From an uncultured Lachnospiraceae bacterium (GTDB lineage Bacteria; Bacillota; Clostridia; Lachnospirales; Lachnospiraceae): 64,000 nucleotides of DNA. The first letter of the stretch is position 1; every line of letters begins with the position of its first letter. The position numbers were made by a program, and so were the translations under genes. The notes beneath the pieces were generated by a model, which worked only from the letters and a program-made list of their open reading frames with translations, had not been told where the DNA came from and made no database searches. Shown here piece after piece: positions 46,747-57,932 of this stretch. The stretch is taken from positions 22,071 through 86,070 of the forward strand of contig CANQSK010000001.1 in assembly GCA_947626475.1 (NCBI GenBank), written 5' to 3'.

Positions 46747-47990
46747 GACTCGACCCCCTCTCCAGGCGCGCTTCCGGCCTCCCGGCCGTCGGAATCCGAA
46801 TCCTCCGCGCTGAGATAATGGATATCCTGAATGCCGTTTCGGTTGGCATAATCTCTGTAATCCTCCAGGCTCATTTCCGGCTGTCTCCTCATAAGGCAGA
46901 TATTCTCCCCGTAGTGCCTCAGCTCCATCGCCCAGCGGATGGCCTTCTGCCTGACCGGCTGTTCATAGAGCACAATGGCGTCCGCCGGCTTTACCGGCAC
47001 ATCCACCTTCTGCCTGGACAGAGCCAGCATCAGCTGGTCGATCACAATAGCAAAGCCTACCGCCGGAGTATTTTTTCCGAACTGTTCCAGAAGCCTGTCA
47101 TACCGGCCGCCGGTGACGATATACTCTCCGGTCCCGTAAGTGTAGGCCTTGAAAATAATTCCGGTATAGTATTGGTACTGGCTGAGCATGCCCAGATCAT
47201 AGGACACATACCCGGCCAGCCCGTAATCCTCAAGAATTGACTGGACCTTCTCCAGCCGCTCGATCGCCTTGAGGGAACGCTCATTGGCAACCTTTCCCTT
47301 CAGTTCCTCCAGCATCTCAAACCCGCCGAACAGCTCCGGCAGCCTGAGAAACAGCTCCCTGAGCCTGGTAGAGATCTCCATGCCGGAAATCAGCGCCTCC
47401 ACTCCGAAATGATTCTTGTTCTCGATCAGTTCCCGAAGCTTTTCCTGCGTCTCCCCGTCCATGCCGGCTTCCTCCGCCAGCCCGCGGAAAAACTCCACCT
47501 GCCCCAGCTCCACCTGAAATTCCAGCAGCCCGGCGGCTTTCAAAGACTCAATGACCAGGGCGATCATCTCTCCGTCCCCGTCGCTGGAGCCGTCGCCGAT
47601 CAGCTCCACGCCGGTCTGGGTGATCTCCTTCAATCTTCCCTGATAATTGGAGTTGTTGATAAAAGTCCGCTCCCTGTAGCAGAGGCGCAGCGGAATCGTT
47701 TCCTCCATAAAATATTTGGCCACGCATCTGGCAATAGCCGGGGTCACATCAGGCCGCAGAACCAGCGTATTGTTGTCCCTGTCAAAAAATTTAAACATTT
47801 CCCGGGAAGTGACGCTGCCTCTCTCCTTATTAAAAATATCGAAAAACTCAAAGGTAGGCGTCTCAATATCCTGATAGCCGTAACGCCGGAAAACCTTGCT
47901 GATCCTGCTCTGGACCGCCAGCTTTCTGGCACATTCTCCATTATATATATCACGAACGCCCTCCGGCGTATGAAGCAGACTGAATGCCAT
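46743..47990 (-). CDS. hisZ: ATP phosphoribosyltransferase regulatory subunit
   Basis: [19 protein letters not shown]; HisRS-like fold; paired with short HisG. Confidence 0.95.
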   Translation of the reverse strand: MAFSLLHTPEGVRDIYNGECARKLAVQSRISKVFRRYGYQDIETPTFEFFDIFNKERGSVTSREMFKFFDRDNNTLVLRPDVTPAIARCVAKYFMEETIPLRLCYRERTFINNSNYQGRLKEITQTGVELIGDGSSDGDGEMIALVIESLKAAGLLEFQVELGQVEFFRGLAEEAGMDGETQEKLRELIENKNHFGVEALISGMEISTRLRELFLRLPELFGGFEMLEELKGKVANERSLKAIERLEKVQSILEDYGLAGYVSYDLGMLSQYQYYTGIIFKAYTYGTGEYIVTGGRYDRLLEQFGKNTPAVGFAIVIDQLMLALSRQKVDVPVKPADAIVLYEQPVRQKAIRWAMELRHYGENICLMRRQPEMSLEDYRDYANRNGIQDIHYLSAEDSDSDGREAGSAPGEGVES

Positions 47991-48145
47991 AGCTCCTCCC
48001 GAATTGAAATACGTCACTTTAATGTAGCGCAGTGCTAATTTAATAACGTGCCATGATTATACTAAAGCCTTACCTCTTTGTCAATCCTTTCAGCAAAGAA
48101 TCCTCCGGCCCGTCAATCTCTCCGAAGGATTCTCAGATAAACATC

Positions 48146-49576
48146 TTATTTTCCGCAGTTTCCGGTACATCCGTCAAAGCAGTAGGTACACAGCTTACAC
48201 TTGGGCAGGCCGATGGATTTCACCAGATCGTCCAGCCGGTGGTATCTGAGGGTGGTAAAATTCTGCTGCCTGCAGATGTCCTTCAGCATGGCGCTGTAGC
48301 GGTCGCTCTCCGGGTCCGCGTACTCGGCCAGGGTATTCTCCGCGTTCTCCCCTTCTCTTGCCAGAATGACTCTCCTGGCGATCAGATCCAGATCCGACTG
48401 GGAACGGGAGAAATTCAGATACCGGCAGCCGTACACCAGAGGCGGGCAGGCGGGGCGCACATGAACCTCCTTCGCTCCGCTCTGGTAGAGAAATTCCGTT
48501 GTCTCCCTCAGCTGGGTGCCGCGCACAATGGAATCGTCGATCAGCAGCAGTTTCCGGTTCTCGATCAGGGCCCGTACCGGGATCAGCTTCATCCTGGCGA
48601 TCAGATTTCTCTGGTTCTGGCTGGTCGGCATAAAGGACCTGGGCCAGGTAGGCGTGTATTTGATAAACGGTCTCGTGAAGGGAATCTTGGACTCATTGGC
48701 GTAGCCGATGGCGTGGGCCGTCCCGGAATCAGGAACCCCTGCCACCATATCCGGCTGGACATCGCCGGCCGCCATATCCCGCTTTGCCAGCATGCTGCCG
48801 CAGCGGTAACGCATTTCTTCCACATTGATCCCCTCGTAGGAGGACGGCGGATATCCGTAATACACCCACAGGAAGGAACAGATCTGCAGCTGACTTCCGG
48901 GAGCTGCCAGCTGCTCCATGCCGTCCGGCGTCATCCGGACGATCTCACCGGGGCCCAGCTCACGCTCATCTGAATATCCCAGATTCATGTAGGCGAAATT
49001 CTCAAAGGAAATACAGTAGGCGTTCTCCTTCTTTCCGATCACAAGAGGAGTCCGGCCCACCCGGTCTCTTGCGGCGATAATGCCGTCCTTTGTCAGAAGC
49101 AGAAGCGTCATGGAACCGTCCACGATCTTCTGGACGTACTGAATGCCTTCCACCAGGCTGTCACATTTGCAGATCAGGGACGCCATCAGCTCCGTCACGT
49201 TGACCTGGCCGCTGGTCATCTCCTGGAAATGGGTATTTCCCTGAGAATAGACCTGCCTGAGGAGTTCGTCGTAATTATTTACTTTGCCGACTGTCACGAT
49301 AGCGAAGCTTCCCAAATGGGACTGGATGATCAGCGGCTGGGGCTCATAGTCGGAAATGCAGGCGATGCCGTAATATCCCTTCATCTCCTCCACGTCCCGC
49401 TCAAATTTGGTGCGGAAAGGGGAATTTTCAATGTTGTGAATCGCCCGGTTGAAGCCATCCTCGCCGTAGGTCGCCATGCCGCCTCGCCTGGTTCCCAGGT
49501 GAGAATGGTAGTCTACTCCGTAAAACAATTCATGTGTACAGTTCTGTCTCGATACAACTCCAAAAATGCCGCCCAT
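48146..49576 (-). CDS. Amidophosphoribosyltransferase-like (PurF family), N-terminus MGGIFGV
   Basis: SHLGTRRGGMATYGEDG Ntn domain; LLLIDDSIVRGTQLRETTEFL PRPP motif; start at 49576 with AAGGAG RBS. Confidence 0.88.
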   Translation of the reverse strand: MGGIFGVVSRQNCTHELFYGVDYHSHLGTRRGGMATYGEDGFNRAIHNIENSPFRTKFERDVEEMKGYYGIACISDYEPQPLIIQSHLGSFAIVTVGKVNNYDELLRQVYSQGNTHFQEMTSGQVNVTELMASLICKCDSLVEGIQYVQKIVDGSMTLLLLTKDGIIAARDRVGRTPLVIGKKENAYCISFENFAYMNLGYSDERELGPGEIVRMTPDGMEQLAAPGSQLQICSFLWVYYGYPPSSYEGINVEEMRYRCGSMLAKRDMAAGDVQPDMVAGVPDSGTAHAIGYANESKIPFTRPFIKYTPTWPRSFMPTSQNQRNLIARMKLIPVRALIENRKLLLIDDSIVRGTQLRETTEFLYQSGAKEVHVRPACPPLVYGCRYLNFSRSQSDLDLIARRVILAREGENAENTLAEYADPESDRYSAMLKDICRQQNFTTLRYHRLDDLVKSIGLPKCKLCTYCFDGCTGNCGK

Positions 49577-49664
49577 GCACGATTCTCCTTTTTGTACGTT
49601 CTGCAGCCCTTCAAAATCCGGCGGCTGCGGCGCTCTCATAAATTTAGCAATAGAAGTGTAGCAT

Positions 49665-49698
49665 AAAAGCAGGTTACAATCAAGTATAACCTGCTTTT
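49665..49698 (-). terminator. Hairpin AAAAGCAGGTTA/TAACCTGCTTTT after GDPD gene
   Basis: Perfect 12-bp inverted repeat with T-rich 3' arm. Confidence 0.65.
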
Positions 49699-49714
49699 CC
49701 AATGGAATTCACTT

Positions 49715-51550
49715 TCAGGAGACTTCCATGCTGAAGGTCGCTTCCTCCTCGTCGAGAATGCGGGCCGTTTCCTCCGGACGTCCGGTGATCACATTGTCAA
49801 CGCCCAGTCTCCTCATTTTCTTTACATCGTCCTCCGTATCGACGGTCCAGGCGTGAACCTCCTTGCCCCTGGTGTGCAGCTCAGAGATCATGGTCGGAGT
49901 GATGAACATGGTCTCGATACTGAAAAAGTCCGCCGCCGGAAGATCGTAATACAGCCCCGCGCCCATCGCCATGATGTAACCGCATTTCAGTTCCGGCGCC
50001 AGCTCCTTTACCCGTTCCAGGGCATCATATTGAAGGGAGGATATGATACATTCGCCCTCAAAGCCGTTCTCCCGGATGACGCGGACCGTCTCGTCCACCA
50101 GTGTGGGGGTCGTTCCCTTAATCTCAATATTCAGTTTGATCTTTCCCTTGCAGAATTTGATCACTTCGTCCAGAGTGGGAACCGGCGTTCCAGCAAACTT
50201 CTCACGGTCTTTTCCGCTGTATCCCAGGCTGGCATCCAGCTTCTTCAGTTCTTCATATGTTATATCGGTCACATTTACGTTAACGCCGGTACACCGCTTC
50301 AGGTTGGTGTCATGGGTCAGCACCACTACGCCGTCTTTGGTCTGCTGGACGTCCAGCTCCGCGTAGCCGGTAACGCCGCAGTCGATGGCCGCCTGGAACG
50401 CCGGTATGGTATTCTCCGGCGCCACGGCAGAATATCCCCGATGGCTGGTAATTTCCATCCGGTCGTTTTCCAAAGCTTCCGCCAGCCCCTCTTCTTCCTC
50501 AGCATAGGAGATCATCAGAGGCGCGCCAGCGCCAAAGGCCACCATCAGAGCATACATGGCAGCCACGATCAGACCGTGGCCGGTAATGCGCTTTTTCGGC
50601 ACCGCCTCCGGCGCGCATTCCGGGCAGGCTTCTCCGTCACGGTTCTTGTACCTGTGAAACAGAAGGGTCAGGTAGGCATACTGGGCGAAGTTGACCACAC
50701 AGTTGGCGGCAAATACCAGTATGGGCATAAGAGCGTACTGGAGAATAAGGCCGAAAGCGCGCGACCACTCCCCTTCCGCTCCTCCAAGCCCTATCAGGAT
50801 TATGACGATCAGCATCAGCGTCAGAAACAGATAGAGAAACATCAGTAATATATGCCAGAGATTGTTCAGGAACAGCTTCACCACGCTCCCGATGCGGCGG
50901 CCGCGTATCAGACGGATGCTTCTGCCCGCGGCTTCCGGAAGATCGCACTGTTCCAGGACAAAATAATGGAACACGAACATCCATTCCACGACCCAGAAAA
51001 CCAGCGCCGTGAAAACTGCGGAATACAGAGCGAGGTAGACCGGCTTCTCCTGAATTACCTCCATGATATACGCGGGCACCACGATCTGGCTGATCATATC
51101 AGAGGTGAGAAAAGTATTGGTGAAGGGCACGATCACCGCGGCGAACATCAGAAGAGGCAGATTCTTCGGCTTGTAGATATGCCGGATGCTCATCGCGGCC
51201 CGCCGTAGCAGAGCGATCAGCCCGATCTTTTTGTTATGATAGGCGCATTCAAGGCAGATCAGTACGGCGGAGATCTCCATCAGGTTCCAGAACATATATC
51301 CCACGGCAATCACTATGAGCGTCAGCCAGATAAGAGGGCTTAACAGAACCTCCTTCAGATTGCTGTTGGAAATAAACTGAGTTCTGGAATGCAGAAGAGC
51401 CTGCGTCCACAGAGTTCTGCCTATGGGCACAACGGCCAGGGAAAAGATCCCCTTGTAAAGCAGAAGGAACAGAATGATCGTGGAAGTGGGCCTGCGGAGC
51501 CGTTCCCTCCGTCTCCGCCGTTCCTTCCATTTCTCAACAAAGCCTACCAT
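49715..51550 (-). CDS. Glycerophosphodiester phosphodiesterase with N-terminal membrane domain
   Basis: MEITSHRGYSAVAPENTIPAFQAAIDCGVTGYAELDVQQTKDGVVVLTHD. Confidence 0.93.
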   Translation of the reverse strand: MVGFVEKWKERRRRRERLRRPTSTIILFLLLYKGIFSLAVVPIGRTLWTQALLHSRTQFISNSNLKEVLLSPLIWLTLIVIAVGYMFWNLMEISAVLICLECAYHNKKIGLIALLRRAAMSIRHIYKPKNLPLLMFAAVIVPFTNTFLTSDMISQIVVPAYIMEVIQEKPVYLALYSAVFTALVFWVVEWMFVFHYFVLEQCDLPEAAGRSIRLIRGRRIGSVVKLFLNNLWHILLMFLYLFLTLMLIVIILIGLGGAEGEWSRAFGLILQYALMPILVFAANCVVNFAQYAYLTLLFHRYKNRDGEACPECAPEAVPKKRITGHGLIVAAMYALMVAFGAGAPLMISYAEEEEGLAEALENDRMEITSHRGYSAVAPENTIPAFQAAIDCGVTGYAELDVQQTKDGVVVLTHDTNLKRCTGVNVNVTDITYEELKKLDASLGYSGKDREKFAGTPVPTLDEVIKFCKGKIKLNIEIKGTTPTLVDETVRVIRENGFEGECIISSLQYDALERVKELAPELKCGYIMAMGAGLYYDLPAADFFSIETMFITPTMISELHTRGKEVHAWTVDTEDDVKKMRRLGVDNVITGRPEETARILDEEEATFSMEVS

Positions 51551-51768
51551 TCTTTTTTGATCTCCTCTTCCTTCACGTCATAAAGAGACATAAATTCCTT
51601 CAAATCTTCCTCACGCCGGATCAGCATCAGATCTTCAAACTTTCCCGTAGCCTCGTCCTTGAATCCGGCTACCTTCTCACCGGTACAGATGCTGGCGCGG
51701 ACCACCGGAATCTTTCCGGTCTTGTCGTAAGACGCTCTGGCAGCGCTTTTTTTCTTTCCGAATATCAT
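51544..51768 (-). CDS. Small conserved-type hypothetical protein
   Basis: ORF with 4-7 nt overlap to the GDPD gene; MIFGKKKSAARASYDKTGKIPVVRASICTGEKVAGF. Confidence 0.6.
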   Translation of the reverse strand: MIFGKKKSAARASYDKTGKIPVVRASICTGEKVAGFKDEATGKFEDLMLIRREEDLKEFMSLYDVKEEEIKKEW

Positions 51769-51812
51769 ATCTTCCTCCCGGGGCCTGAATCAGGCCCTCA
51801 TTATATTCAGGT

Positions 51813-52598
51813 TCACAGAAAGCGCCCTTTCCACAAAAAATCCATGAAAAGCGGCACCTGCTTCTCCCAGTCCGCCTCACAGTGATTTCCGCCTGTCTGG
51901 CAGTAGATCTGAGTAGCGGCACCGTACATGCCGATATATTTGGCGATGGAACGGTTCCTCCGGGACGTATAGCTTTTCATATCCTCATGCCAGTGGTCCG
52001 TGACGCCCCTGGCCTCCCTGGTCCCCCAGGACAGATACACCCTGGTGTCCGCATCCATCCAGCTTTCCTTCAGATCCCGATAGACATTCGGCATGCAGAA
52101 GCCTACGGCGCTGGACACGCAGGCCGCTTTGGAAAAGCACCAGTTATAGCGGACAACCCCGTACAGGGCCATAAGTCCGCCCATGCTGGAACCGGCGATC
52201 CCTGTGCACCGCCGGTCCGGATAGGTACGGTATTCCCGGTCAATAAAGGGCTTCACATCTCCCGTGATCCACTGAAAGGTAGCATCCCCCTTCGGCTCCA
52301 TCCGGCTGAAAAATCCCCAGGCGACCCTGTAAGGGCAATATTCGCTGAGCCTCTGATCGCCCTCATGTCCGCACTCGATCCCCACAATGATCATCGGCTT
52401 ATCCCATCCGTCAAGAAATTCCTTCAGACCCCAGCTCTTGCCGTAGGTAGCGTCACTGTCATAGTACAGATTATGACCGTCGAAGAAATACATGACCGGA
52501 TACCGCTCATCCGTATCATAGTAGGAATCCGGCAGATAAATATGGAGCCTCCGGTTCTGCATGGCCGGAGGATACCAGAAGTCCTGTTTTACTACCAT
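51813..52598 (-). CDS. Esterase D-type alpha/beta hydrolase
   Basis: RRLHIYLPDSYYDTDERYPVMYFFDGHNLY; CTGIAGSSMGGLMALY. Confidence 0.92.
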   Translation of the reverse strand: MVVKQDFWYPPAMQNRRLHIYLPDSYYDTDERYPVMYFFDGHNLYYDSDATYGKSWGLKEFLDGWDKPMIIVGIECGHEGDQRLSEYCPYRVAWGFFSRMEPKGDATFQWITGDVKPFIDREYRTYPDRRCTGIAGSSMGGLMALYGVVRYNWCFSKAACVSSAVGFCMPNVYRDLKESWMDADTRVYLSWGTREARGVTDHWHEDMKSYTSRRNRSIAKYIGMYGAATQIYCQTGGNHCEADWEKQVPLFMDFLWKGRFL

Positions 52599-52601
52599 TT
52601 A

Positions 52602-52853
52602 CTAAGCCTCATAGGCGGCTCTTACCGCCTTAGCCAGCTGATCGGCACAAGACGTGGGTCTGGGCCCGCAGGTATTTCCCGACAGAATGGACTCGATCTG
52701 TTCCACCGTCATTCCCTCCACCAGCTTTGAGATCGCCTTCAGATTGCCGTTGCAGCCGCCCACAAAACTGACATTATGTACCACGTTGCCGTCCAGATCC
52801 ATGCTGATCACCTGGGAGCAGGTTCCCTTAGTCATATAATCAAAATGCTTCAT
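52602..52853 (-). CDS. TIGR03905-type TSCPD domain protein
   Basis: GTCSQVISMDLDGNVVHNVSFVGGCNGNLKAISKLVEGM...CGPRPTSCADQLAKAV. Confidence 0.93.
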   Translation of the reverse strand: MKHFDYMTKGTCSQVISMDLDGNVVHNVSFVGGCNGNLKAISKLVEGMTVEQIESILSGNTCGPRPTSCADQLAKAVRAAYEA

Positions 52854-52945
52854 CTTAGTCCTCCTTGAATTATTTTCTTTAATATTTTATTATAGCAAAA
52901 CCATCCTGTCAGCGCAATCATCTTTTTATGTCACTGCCGGCGCTG

Positions 52946-53857
52946 TCACTGACGGCGGATCGCGGCAAGCAGCTGCTCCGTCTTTTTCCTGGTCGCCAGG
53001 CCTTCGGAAAAGGCGGACGCCGAACCGGAGCATATCCCCATATAAAATGCCTGCTCATAGTCTCCGCCCGGCAGATAACCGGCCAGGAAACCGGCCGCCA
53101 TGGAATCCCCGGCGCCTACGGAATTTCGCACCCTGCCCGCAGGGGCTTCCGACTGGAATATCTGTCCCTCCTCCGTCACAAGAACCGCGCCCTGACCGGC
53201 CAGAGAGACCAGCACATTGGCGGCACCCGCCTCCTGCAGCCTGCGGGCGTAAGGCACTACTTCATCTCTGGTTCCCAGAGTCACGCCGTAAATCTCTCCC
53301 AGCTCATGGCAGTTGGGTTTTACCAGAAACGGATGATATTTCAGAACGCCGGTCAGCAGCGGTCCCGCGGCATCCACAAGAATCCGCAGCCTTTTGCCGG
53401 ATAGATGTTTCATAATATCTCCGTACATGGTCTCCGGCATTCCGGCGGGAATCGCCCCCGCCAGCACAAGGACATCTCCGTCCGAAAGGCCGTCCAGCTG
53501 CCTGAATAATGCTGAAATGTCTTCACGGAAGACCTCCGGTCCCATACCGTTGATCTCAGTCTCCTCATCGGATCTTATCTTCACATTGATGCGTGACAGT
53601 CCGTTTTTCACCTGAATAAAAGAGGAGCGAATCTCACGCTCCTCAAGCAGGCGGACAATCTCCTTCCCTGTGAATCCGGCCGTAAATCCGAGTGCAATAC
53701 TCTCATACCCCAGGTTCTTAAGCACCAGGGACACATTGATCCCCTTGCCGCCGGGATTTAAGATTTCCTTTGCAGTACGATTAATCCCGCCCTGTCTGAA
53801 ATGGTCCACAGATACAATATAATCCAGGGACGGGTTCAGTGTTACAGTGTAGATCAT
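52946..53857 (-). CDS. 1-phosphofructokinase family (PfkB)
   Basis: MIYTVTLNPSLDYIVSVDHFRQGGINR, NSVGAGDSMAAGFL. Confidence 0.9.
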   Translation of the reverse strand: MIYTVTLNPSLDYIVSVDHFRQGGINRTAKEILNPGGKGINVSLVLKNLGYESIALGFTAGFTGKEIVRLLEEREIRSSFIQVKNGLSRINVKIRSDEETEINGMGPEVFREDISALFRQLDGLSDGDVLVLAGAIPAGMPETMYGDIMKHLSGKRLRILVDAAGPLLTGVLKYHPFLVKPNCHELGEIYGVTLGTRDEVVPYARRLQEAGAANVLVSLAGQGAVLVTEEGQIFQSEAPAGRVRNSVGAGDSMAAGFLAGYLPGGDYEQAFYMGICSGSASAFSEGLATRKKTEQLLAAIRRQ

Positions 53858-53868
53858 ACGGTTATCCT

Positions 53869-55149
53869 TCACCCACAGAAATCCTCAATTGCCTTTCCGA
53901 TATCATGACGCATATATTTGTTGCCGAACTGTATCCATTCTGTCGCCCCGTAAGCGTTGTCGCGGGCTTCCTTGAGGCTGGCTCCCAGGGCGGTCACGCC
54001 AAGGACACGTCCGCCGTTGGTTACAATATCGCCCTCATCATTAAACTTGCTTCCCGCATGGAATACGTAGTAGCCGTCATTTCCCTCAAAGCGGTCCAGA
54101 CCTGAGATGACGAACCCTTTCTCATAATGCTCCGGATACCCCTTGCTGGCCAGCACCACGCACACCGCCGCATTGTCCTCAAACTCCAGTTCAATCTGAT
54201 CCAGAGTGCCGTCAATACAGGCCTCAAACACATCGATAATGTCATTTTTCATTCTGGGAAGCACAACCTGGGTCTCCGGGTCACCGAAGCGGGCGTTGTA
54301 CTCCAGCACCTTGGGACCGTCCGCCGTCAGCATCAGGCCGAAGAAGATCACGCCCTTAAACTCCCGGCCCTCAGCACGCATGGCGTCCACAGTGGGCTGG
54401 AAAATATGCTCCATACAGTAGCGGTTGATCTCTTCCGTATAGAAGGGGCTGGGAGAAAAGGTTCCCATGCCGCCGGTGTTCAGGCCCTGGTCGCCGTCTT
54501 TGGCCCGCTTGTGATCCTGGGCGGAGGTCATGACCCGGATGGTCCTGCCGTCCACAAAGGACAGCACCGACACCTCTCTTCCGGTCATAAATTCCTCCAC
54601 GACAATGCGGTCACCGGCCGCCCCGAACTGCTTGTCCATCATCAGGGTCTTCACGCCCTCCCTGGCTTCCTCGCGGTCCCGGCAGATGAGGACGCCCTTA
54701 CCCAGAGCCAGCCCGTCCGCCTTCAGGACGATGGGCATGGGCGCCGTCTCAAGATAGGCCAGAGCTGCCTCCGGCGTATCAAACGTCTCGTAGGCCGCCG
54801 TAGGAATGCCGTATTTCTTCATTAAATCCTTGGAAAATGCCTTGGATCCCTCCAGGATAGCCGCATTCTTCCGCGGTCCGAAAGCCCGGATTCCGGCGGC
54901 CTCCAACGCGTCCACCGCACCGGCCGCCAGAGGATCATCAGGGGCAACCACTACCAGGTCGATCTGATTGGCTTTGGCAAACTCCGCCTGCTTCGCAAAA
55001 TCCATGACACCGATATTCACGCACTCGGCCAGGGACGCTATCCCCGCATTGCCCGGCGCGCAGTAAATCTTATCCACCTTCGGACTCTGTGCCGTTTTCC
55101 ACGCGATGGCATGCTCGCGGCCGCCGCTTCCGATAATCAATACCTTCAT
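53869..55149 (-). CDS. purD: Phosphoribosylamine-glycine ligase
   Basis: [35 protein letters not shown]. Confidence 0.98.
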   Translation of the reverse strand: MKVLIIGSGGREHAIAWKTAQSPKVDKIYCAPGNAGIASLAECVNIGVMDFAKQAEFAKANQIDLVVVAPDDPLAAGAVDALEAAGIRAFGPRKNAAILEGSKAFSKDLMKKYGIPTAAYETFDTPEAALAYLETAPMPIVLKADGLALGKGVLICRDREEAREGVKTLMMDKQFGAAGDRIVVEEFMTGREVSVLSFVDGRTIRVMTSAQDHKRAKDGDQGLNTGGMGTFSPSPFYTEEINRYCMEHIFQPTVDAMRAEGREFKGVIFFGLMLTADGPKVLEYNARFGDPETQVVLPRMKNDIIDVFEACIDGTLDQIELEFEDNAAVCVVLASKGYPEHYEKGFVISGLDRFEGNDGYYVFHAGSKFNDEGDIVTNGGRVLGVTALGASLKEARDNAYGATEWIQFGNKYMRHDIGKAIEDFCG

Positions 55150-55760
55150 TTAACCATACCTCCTGCTTCTATCTTGCCGTTGGCGATCATATCGATCGCC
55201 TGGGGCAGAATCACCCACTCGGCTTGTTCCATAACCCGCTGCTGCAGAACCTTAGGCGTATCGCCGGGCAGCACCTCTACCGCCTTCTGCAGAATGATCG
55301 GGCCGGAATCCATGCCCTCATCCACAAAATGAACGGTGGCCCCCGTAATCTTTACGCCGCGGGCCAGCGCCGCCTCGTGAACCTTCAGCCCGTAGTATCC
55401 CACTCCGCAGAAGGAGGGAATCAGGGACGGATGAATGTTGATGATCCGGCCGCGGTATTTCTGAATCATGGCCGGCGGGATTGTCACCAGGAAACCAGCC
55501 AGCACGATCAAATCCAGACCGTATCCGTCAATCGTCTCAAGAAGGGCCTCGTTGTAGGCCGCCCGGCTCTCATAGCTTTTGGGAGACAGGCACAGCGCCG
55601 CAATCCCGTGCTGTCTGGCCCTCTCCAAAGCATAGGCCCCGGCATTGTTGCTGATCACGATCTCCACTTTAGCATTGGTGATCCTGCCGCTGTCTATGGC
55701 GTCCAGAATCGCCTGCAGGTTGGTACCGCCTCCGGATACCAGAACGCCGATCTTTAACAT
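55146..55760 (-). CDS. purN: Phosphoribosylglycinamide formyltransferase
   Basis: [31 protein letters not shown]. Confidence 0.98.
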   Translation of the reverse strand: MLKIGVLVSGGGTNLQAILDAIDSGRITNAKVEIVISNNAGAYALERARQHGIAALCLSPKSYESRAAYNEALLETIDGYGLDLIVLAGFLVTIPPAMIQKYRGRIINIHPSLIPSFCGVGYYGLKVHEAALARGVKITGATVHFVDEGMDSGPIILQKAVEVLPGDTPKVLQQRVMEQAEWVILPQAIDMIANGKIEAGGMVK

Positions 55761-56785
55761 AAGGTCACTCCCTTTTCACCTTCCTCAATGGAGCCGATGA
55801 TATAGGGTGTCTCACCGGCTTCTTTCATGGCATCCACGGCCTTCTCCGCATCGGCCGCGTCTACGGCCACGATCATGCCAATGCCCATATTGAAGGTATT
55901 GTACATGATTTTCTCTTCAATATCGCCCTTCTCCGCCATCAGCTTAAAAATCGGCGGAACCGGATAGCTGTCCTTCTTCACCACAGCGCGGGTGCCGTCC
56001 CGGAGCATCCGGGGCACATTTTCATAAAAGCCTCCGCCGGTAATATGGCTGCAGGCCTTCACCTTCACTCCGGCCTCTTTCACATTTTTCAATGCTTTTA
56101 CATAAATCTTTGTCGGCGCCAGAAGAATATCTCCCAGGGTGCCTCCCAGCTCCTCATAGTAGGTTCCCAGCCCCTCCGCCGTCATTTCCTTCTCAAAAAC
56201 CTTGCGCACCAGGGAGAAACCGTTGCTGTGAACGCCGGATGACGCCATGCCGATGAGCACGTCTCCGGCCCCAAGGGTACTGCCGTCAATCAGTTCTTTC
56301 TGCTCCACTACGCCTACAGTAAATCCGGCCAGGTCGTACTCGTCCTCCGCCATCATGCCCGGGTGCTCCGCCGTCTCGCCGCCTACCAGCGCTGCCTCCG
56401 CCTGCCTGCAGCCCTCAGCTACTCCGCTCACAATGGCAGCTATCTTCTCCGGCACATTCCTGCCGCAGGCGATATAATCCAGGAAAAACAGAGGCTCGCC
56501 TCCCGCGCAGGCCACATCGTTGACGCACATGGCGACACAGTCGATACCGATGGTATCATGCCGGTCCATGATCATTGCCAGCTTAAGCTTTGTCCCTACG
56601 CCGTCCGTTCCGGACAAAAGCACGGGATGTTCCATGTTTTTGACGGCATCCAGGGAAAAGGCCCCTGAAAATCCTCCGATGCCGCCCAGAACCTCCGGCC
56701 GCATGGTCGACGCTACATGCTTTTTCATCAGCTCCACGGAACGGTAGCCGGCTTCAATATCCACTCCTGCTTTCTTATAATCCAT
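55754..56785 (-). CDS. purM: Phosphoribosylformylglycinamidine cyclo-ligase
   Basis: [42 protein letters not shown]. Confidence 0.98.
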   Translation of the reverse strand: MDYKKAGVDIEAGYRSVELMKKHVASTMRPEVLGGIGGFSGAFSLDAVKNMEHPVLLSGTDGVGTKLKLAMIMDRHDTIGIDCVAMCVNDVACAGGEPLFFLDYIACGRNVPEKIAAIVSGVAEGCRQAEAALVGGETAEHPGMMAEDEYDLAGFTVGVVEQKELIDGSTLGAGDVLIGMASSGVHSNGFSLVRKVFEKEMTAEGLGTYYEELGGTLGDILLAPTKIYVKALKNVKEAGVKVKACSHITGGGFYENVPRMLRDGTRAVVKKDSYPVPPIFKLMAEKGDIEEKIMYNTFNMGIGMIVAVDAADAEKAVDAMKEAGETPYIIGSIEEGEKGVTLC

Positions 56786-56813
56786 ACTGTCTCCTCCGTA
56801 ATGAAAAGTTGTA

Positions 56814-57920
56814 TCAAGTTCTGTATTTATCCACAATGTCCGTCATGACCTTCCATTTGCGTTCCATATCCTGTGCCAGGGCAAACTGGGTGCGGGCCCG
56901 GACCAGATTGTGTTCCGGATAATCGATGTGAAAATAGACGCTGCCCTCCAGATAATCCGTCAGGAAACGGATGCCGCACTCCATGGTCATCAGCTTGGCT
57001 CCCATGGGCAGCATTCGGACCTCATTGTCCGTCAGGCTCCCCTGACAGCCCTCCAGGAATCCTCTCACAAACATCTCATACAGCTCCAGAGAAAGAGAGA
57101 CCTTTCCTGTATCCCTTTCATCCTCCAAAGCCGTGTTGGCACCGAATCGTATGGCATCGCCGAAATCAAAGATGGACAGTCCGGGCATGATGGTGTCAAG
57201 ATCCAGGACGCAGAGGGTGTCCCCCGTTTTAGCGTCAAACATAATGTTATTCAGCTTCGTGTCGTTGTGGGTGACGCGGAGGGGCAGCTCGCCGCCTGCC
57301 AGCATATCCATGGCCGTGCCGCACTCCCGTTCTCTCGCCGCCACAAACTCCAGCTCCCCGGCCACCTGTCCCGCATAGCCGCAGACATCCTTCCGCACTG
57401 CCTGCCAGAGAGCCTTAAGCCGACTTGGAGTGTCATGGAAATGGGGAATCGTCTCTACAAGGGTTTCCGCCGGATAGTCTGCCAGCATCCTCTGAAAATG
57501 GCCGAAGGCCTTGCCGCTGAGATAGAAATCCTCCGGCCGCTCCACCTGTTCATAACAGACGGCGTCCTCGATAAAGAGGACCAGCCTCCAGCACTGGCCT
57601 TCCCCGTCCATGTGGCTTTTCCGCCCTTCTTTGTCCGGGATCAGCGTCAGCGTCTCACGGTTCGGGTCTCCTCCCTGGGCGATGATCTTTTCCCGCAGGA
57701 AATCTGTGATCTTCTCCACATTGTCGCTCACTGCATGCAGATTGTGAAACACCTCCCGGTTGATCCTCTGAAGAACGTAGCGCGGATAACCTTCCGCACA
57801 TTCCACCAGATAGGTGTCGTTAATATGACCGTTGCCGAACCGCTCGCAGCTTCTGACGGCGCCCTCCGGCAAAAATGCCCTCAGCACTTCCTGCGTCTGT
57901 TTCCTTTCACTGTCTGTCAT
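56814..57920 (-). CDS. nahK: Phosphotransferase, probable N-acetylhexosamine 1-kinase
   Basis: [48 protein letters not shown]; adjacent to GH112 phosphorylase. Confidence 0.85.
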   Translation of the reverse strand: MTDSERKQTQEVLRAFLPEGAVRSCERFGNGHINDTYLVECAEGYPRYVLQRINREVFHNLHAVSDNVEKITDFLREKIIAQGGDPNRETLTLIPDKEGRKSHMDGEGQCWRLVLFIEDAVCYEQVERPEDFYLSGKAFGHFQRMLADYPAETLVETIPHFHDTPSRLKALWQAVRKDVCGYAGQVAGELEFVAARERECGTAMDMLAGGELPLRVTHNDTKLNNIMFDAKTGDTLCVLDLDTIMPGLSIFDFGDAIRFGANTALEDERDTGKVSLSLELYEMFVRGFLEGCQGSLTDNEVRMLPMGAKLMTMECGIRFLTDYLEGSVYFHIDYPEHNLVRARTQFALAQDMERKWKVMTDIVDKYRT

Positions 57921-57932
57921 GGAAGCCCTCCT

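Noticed and set aside
48018-48145. His T-box/leader upstream of hisZ or between hisZ and purF-like gene
   Set aside because: No T-box consensus or specifier-like stem recognised in the short gap.
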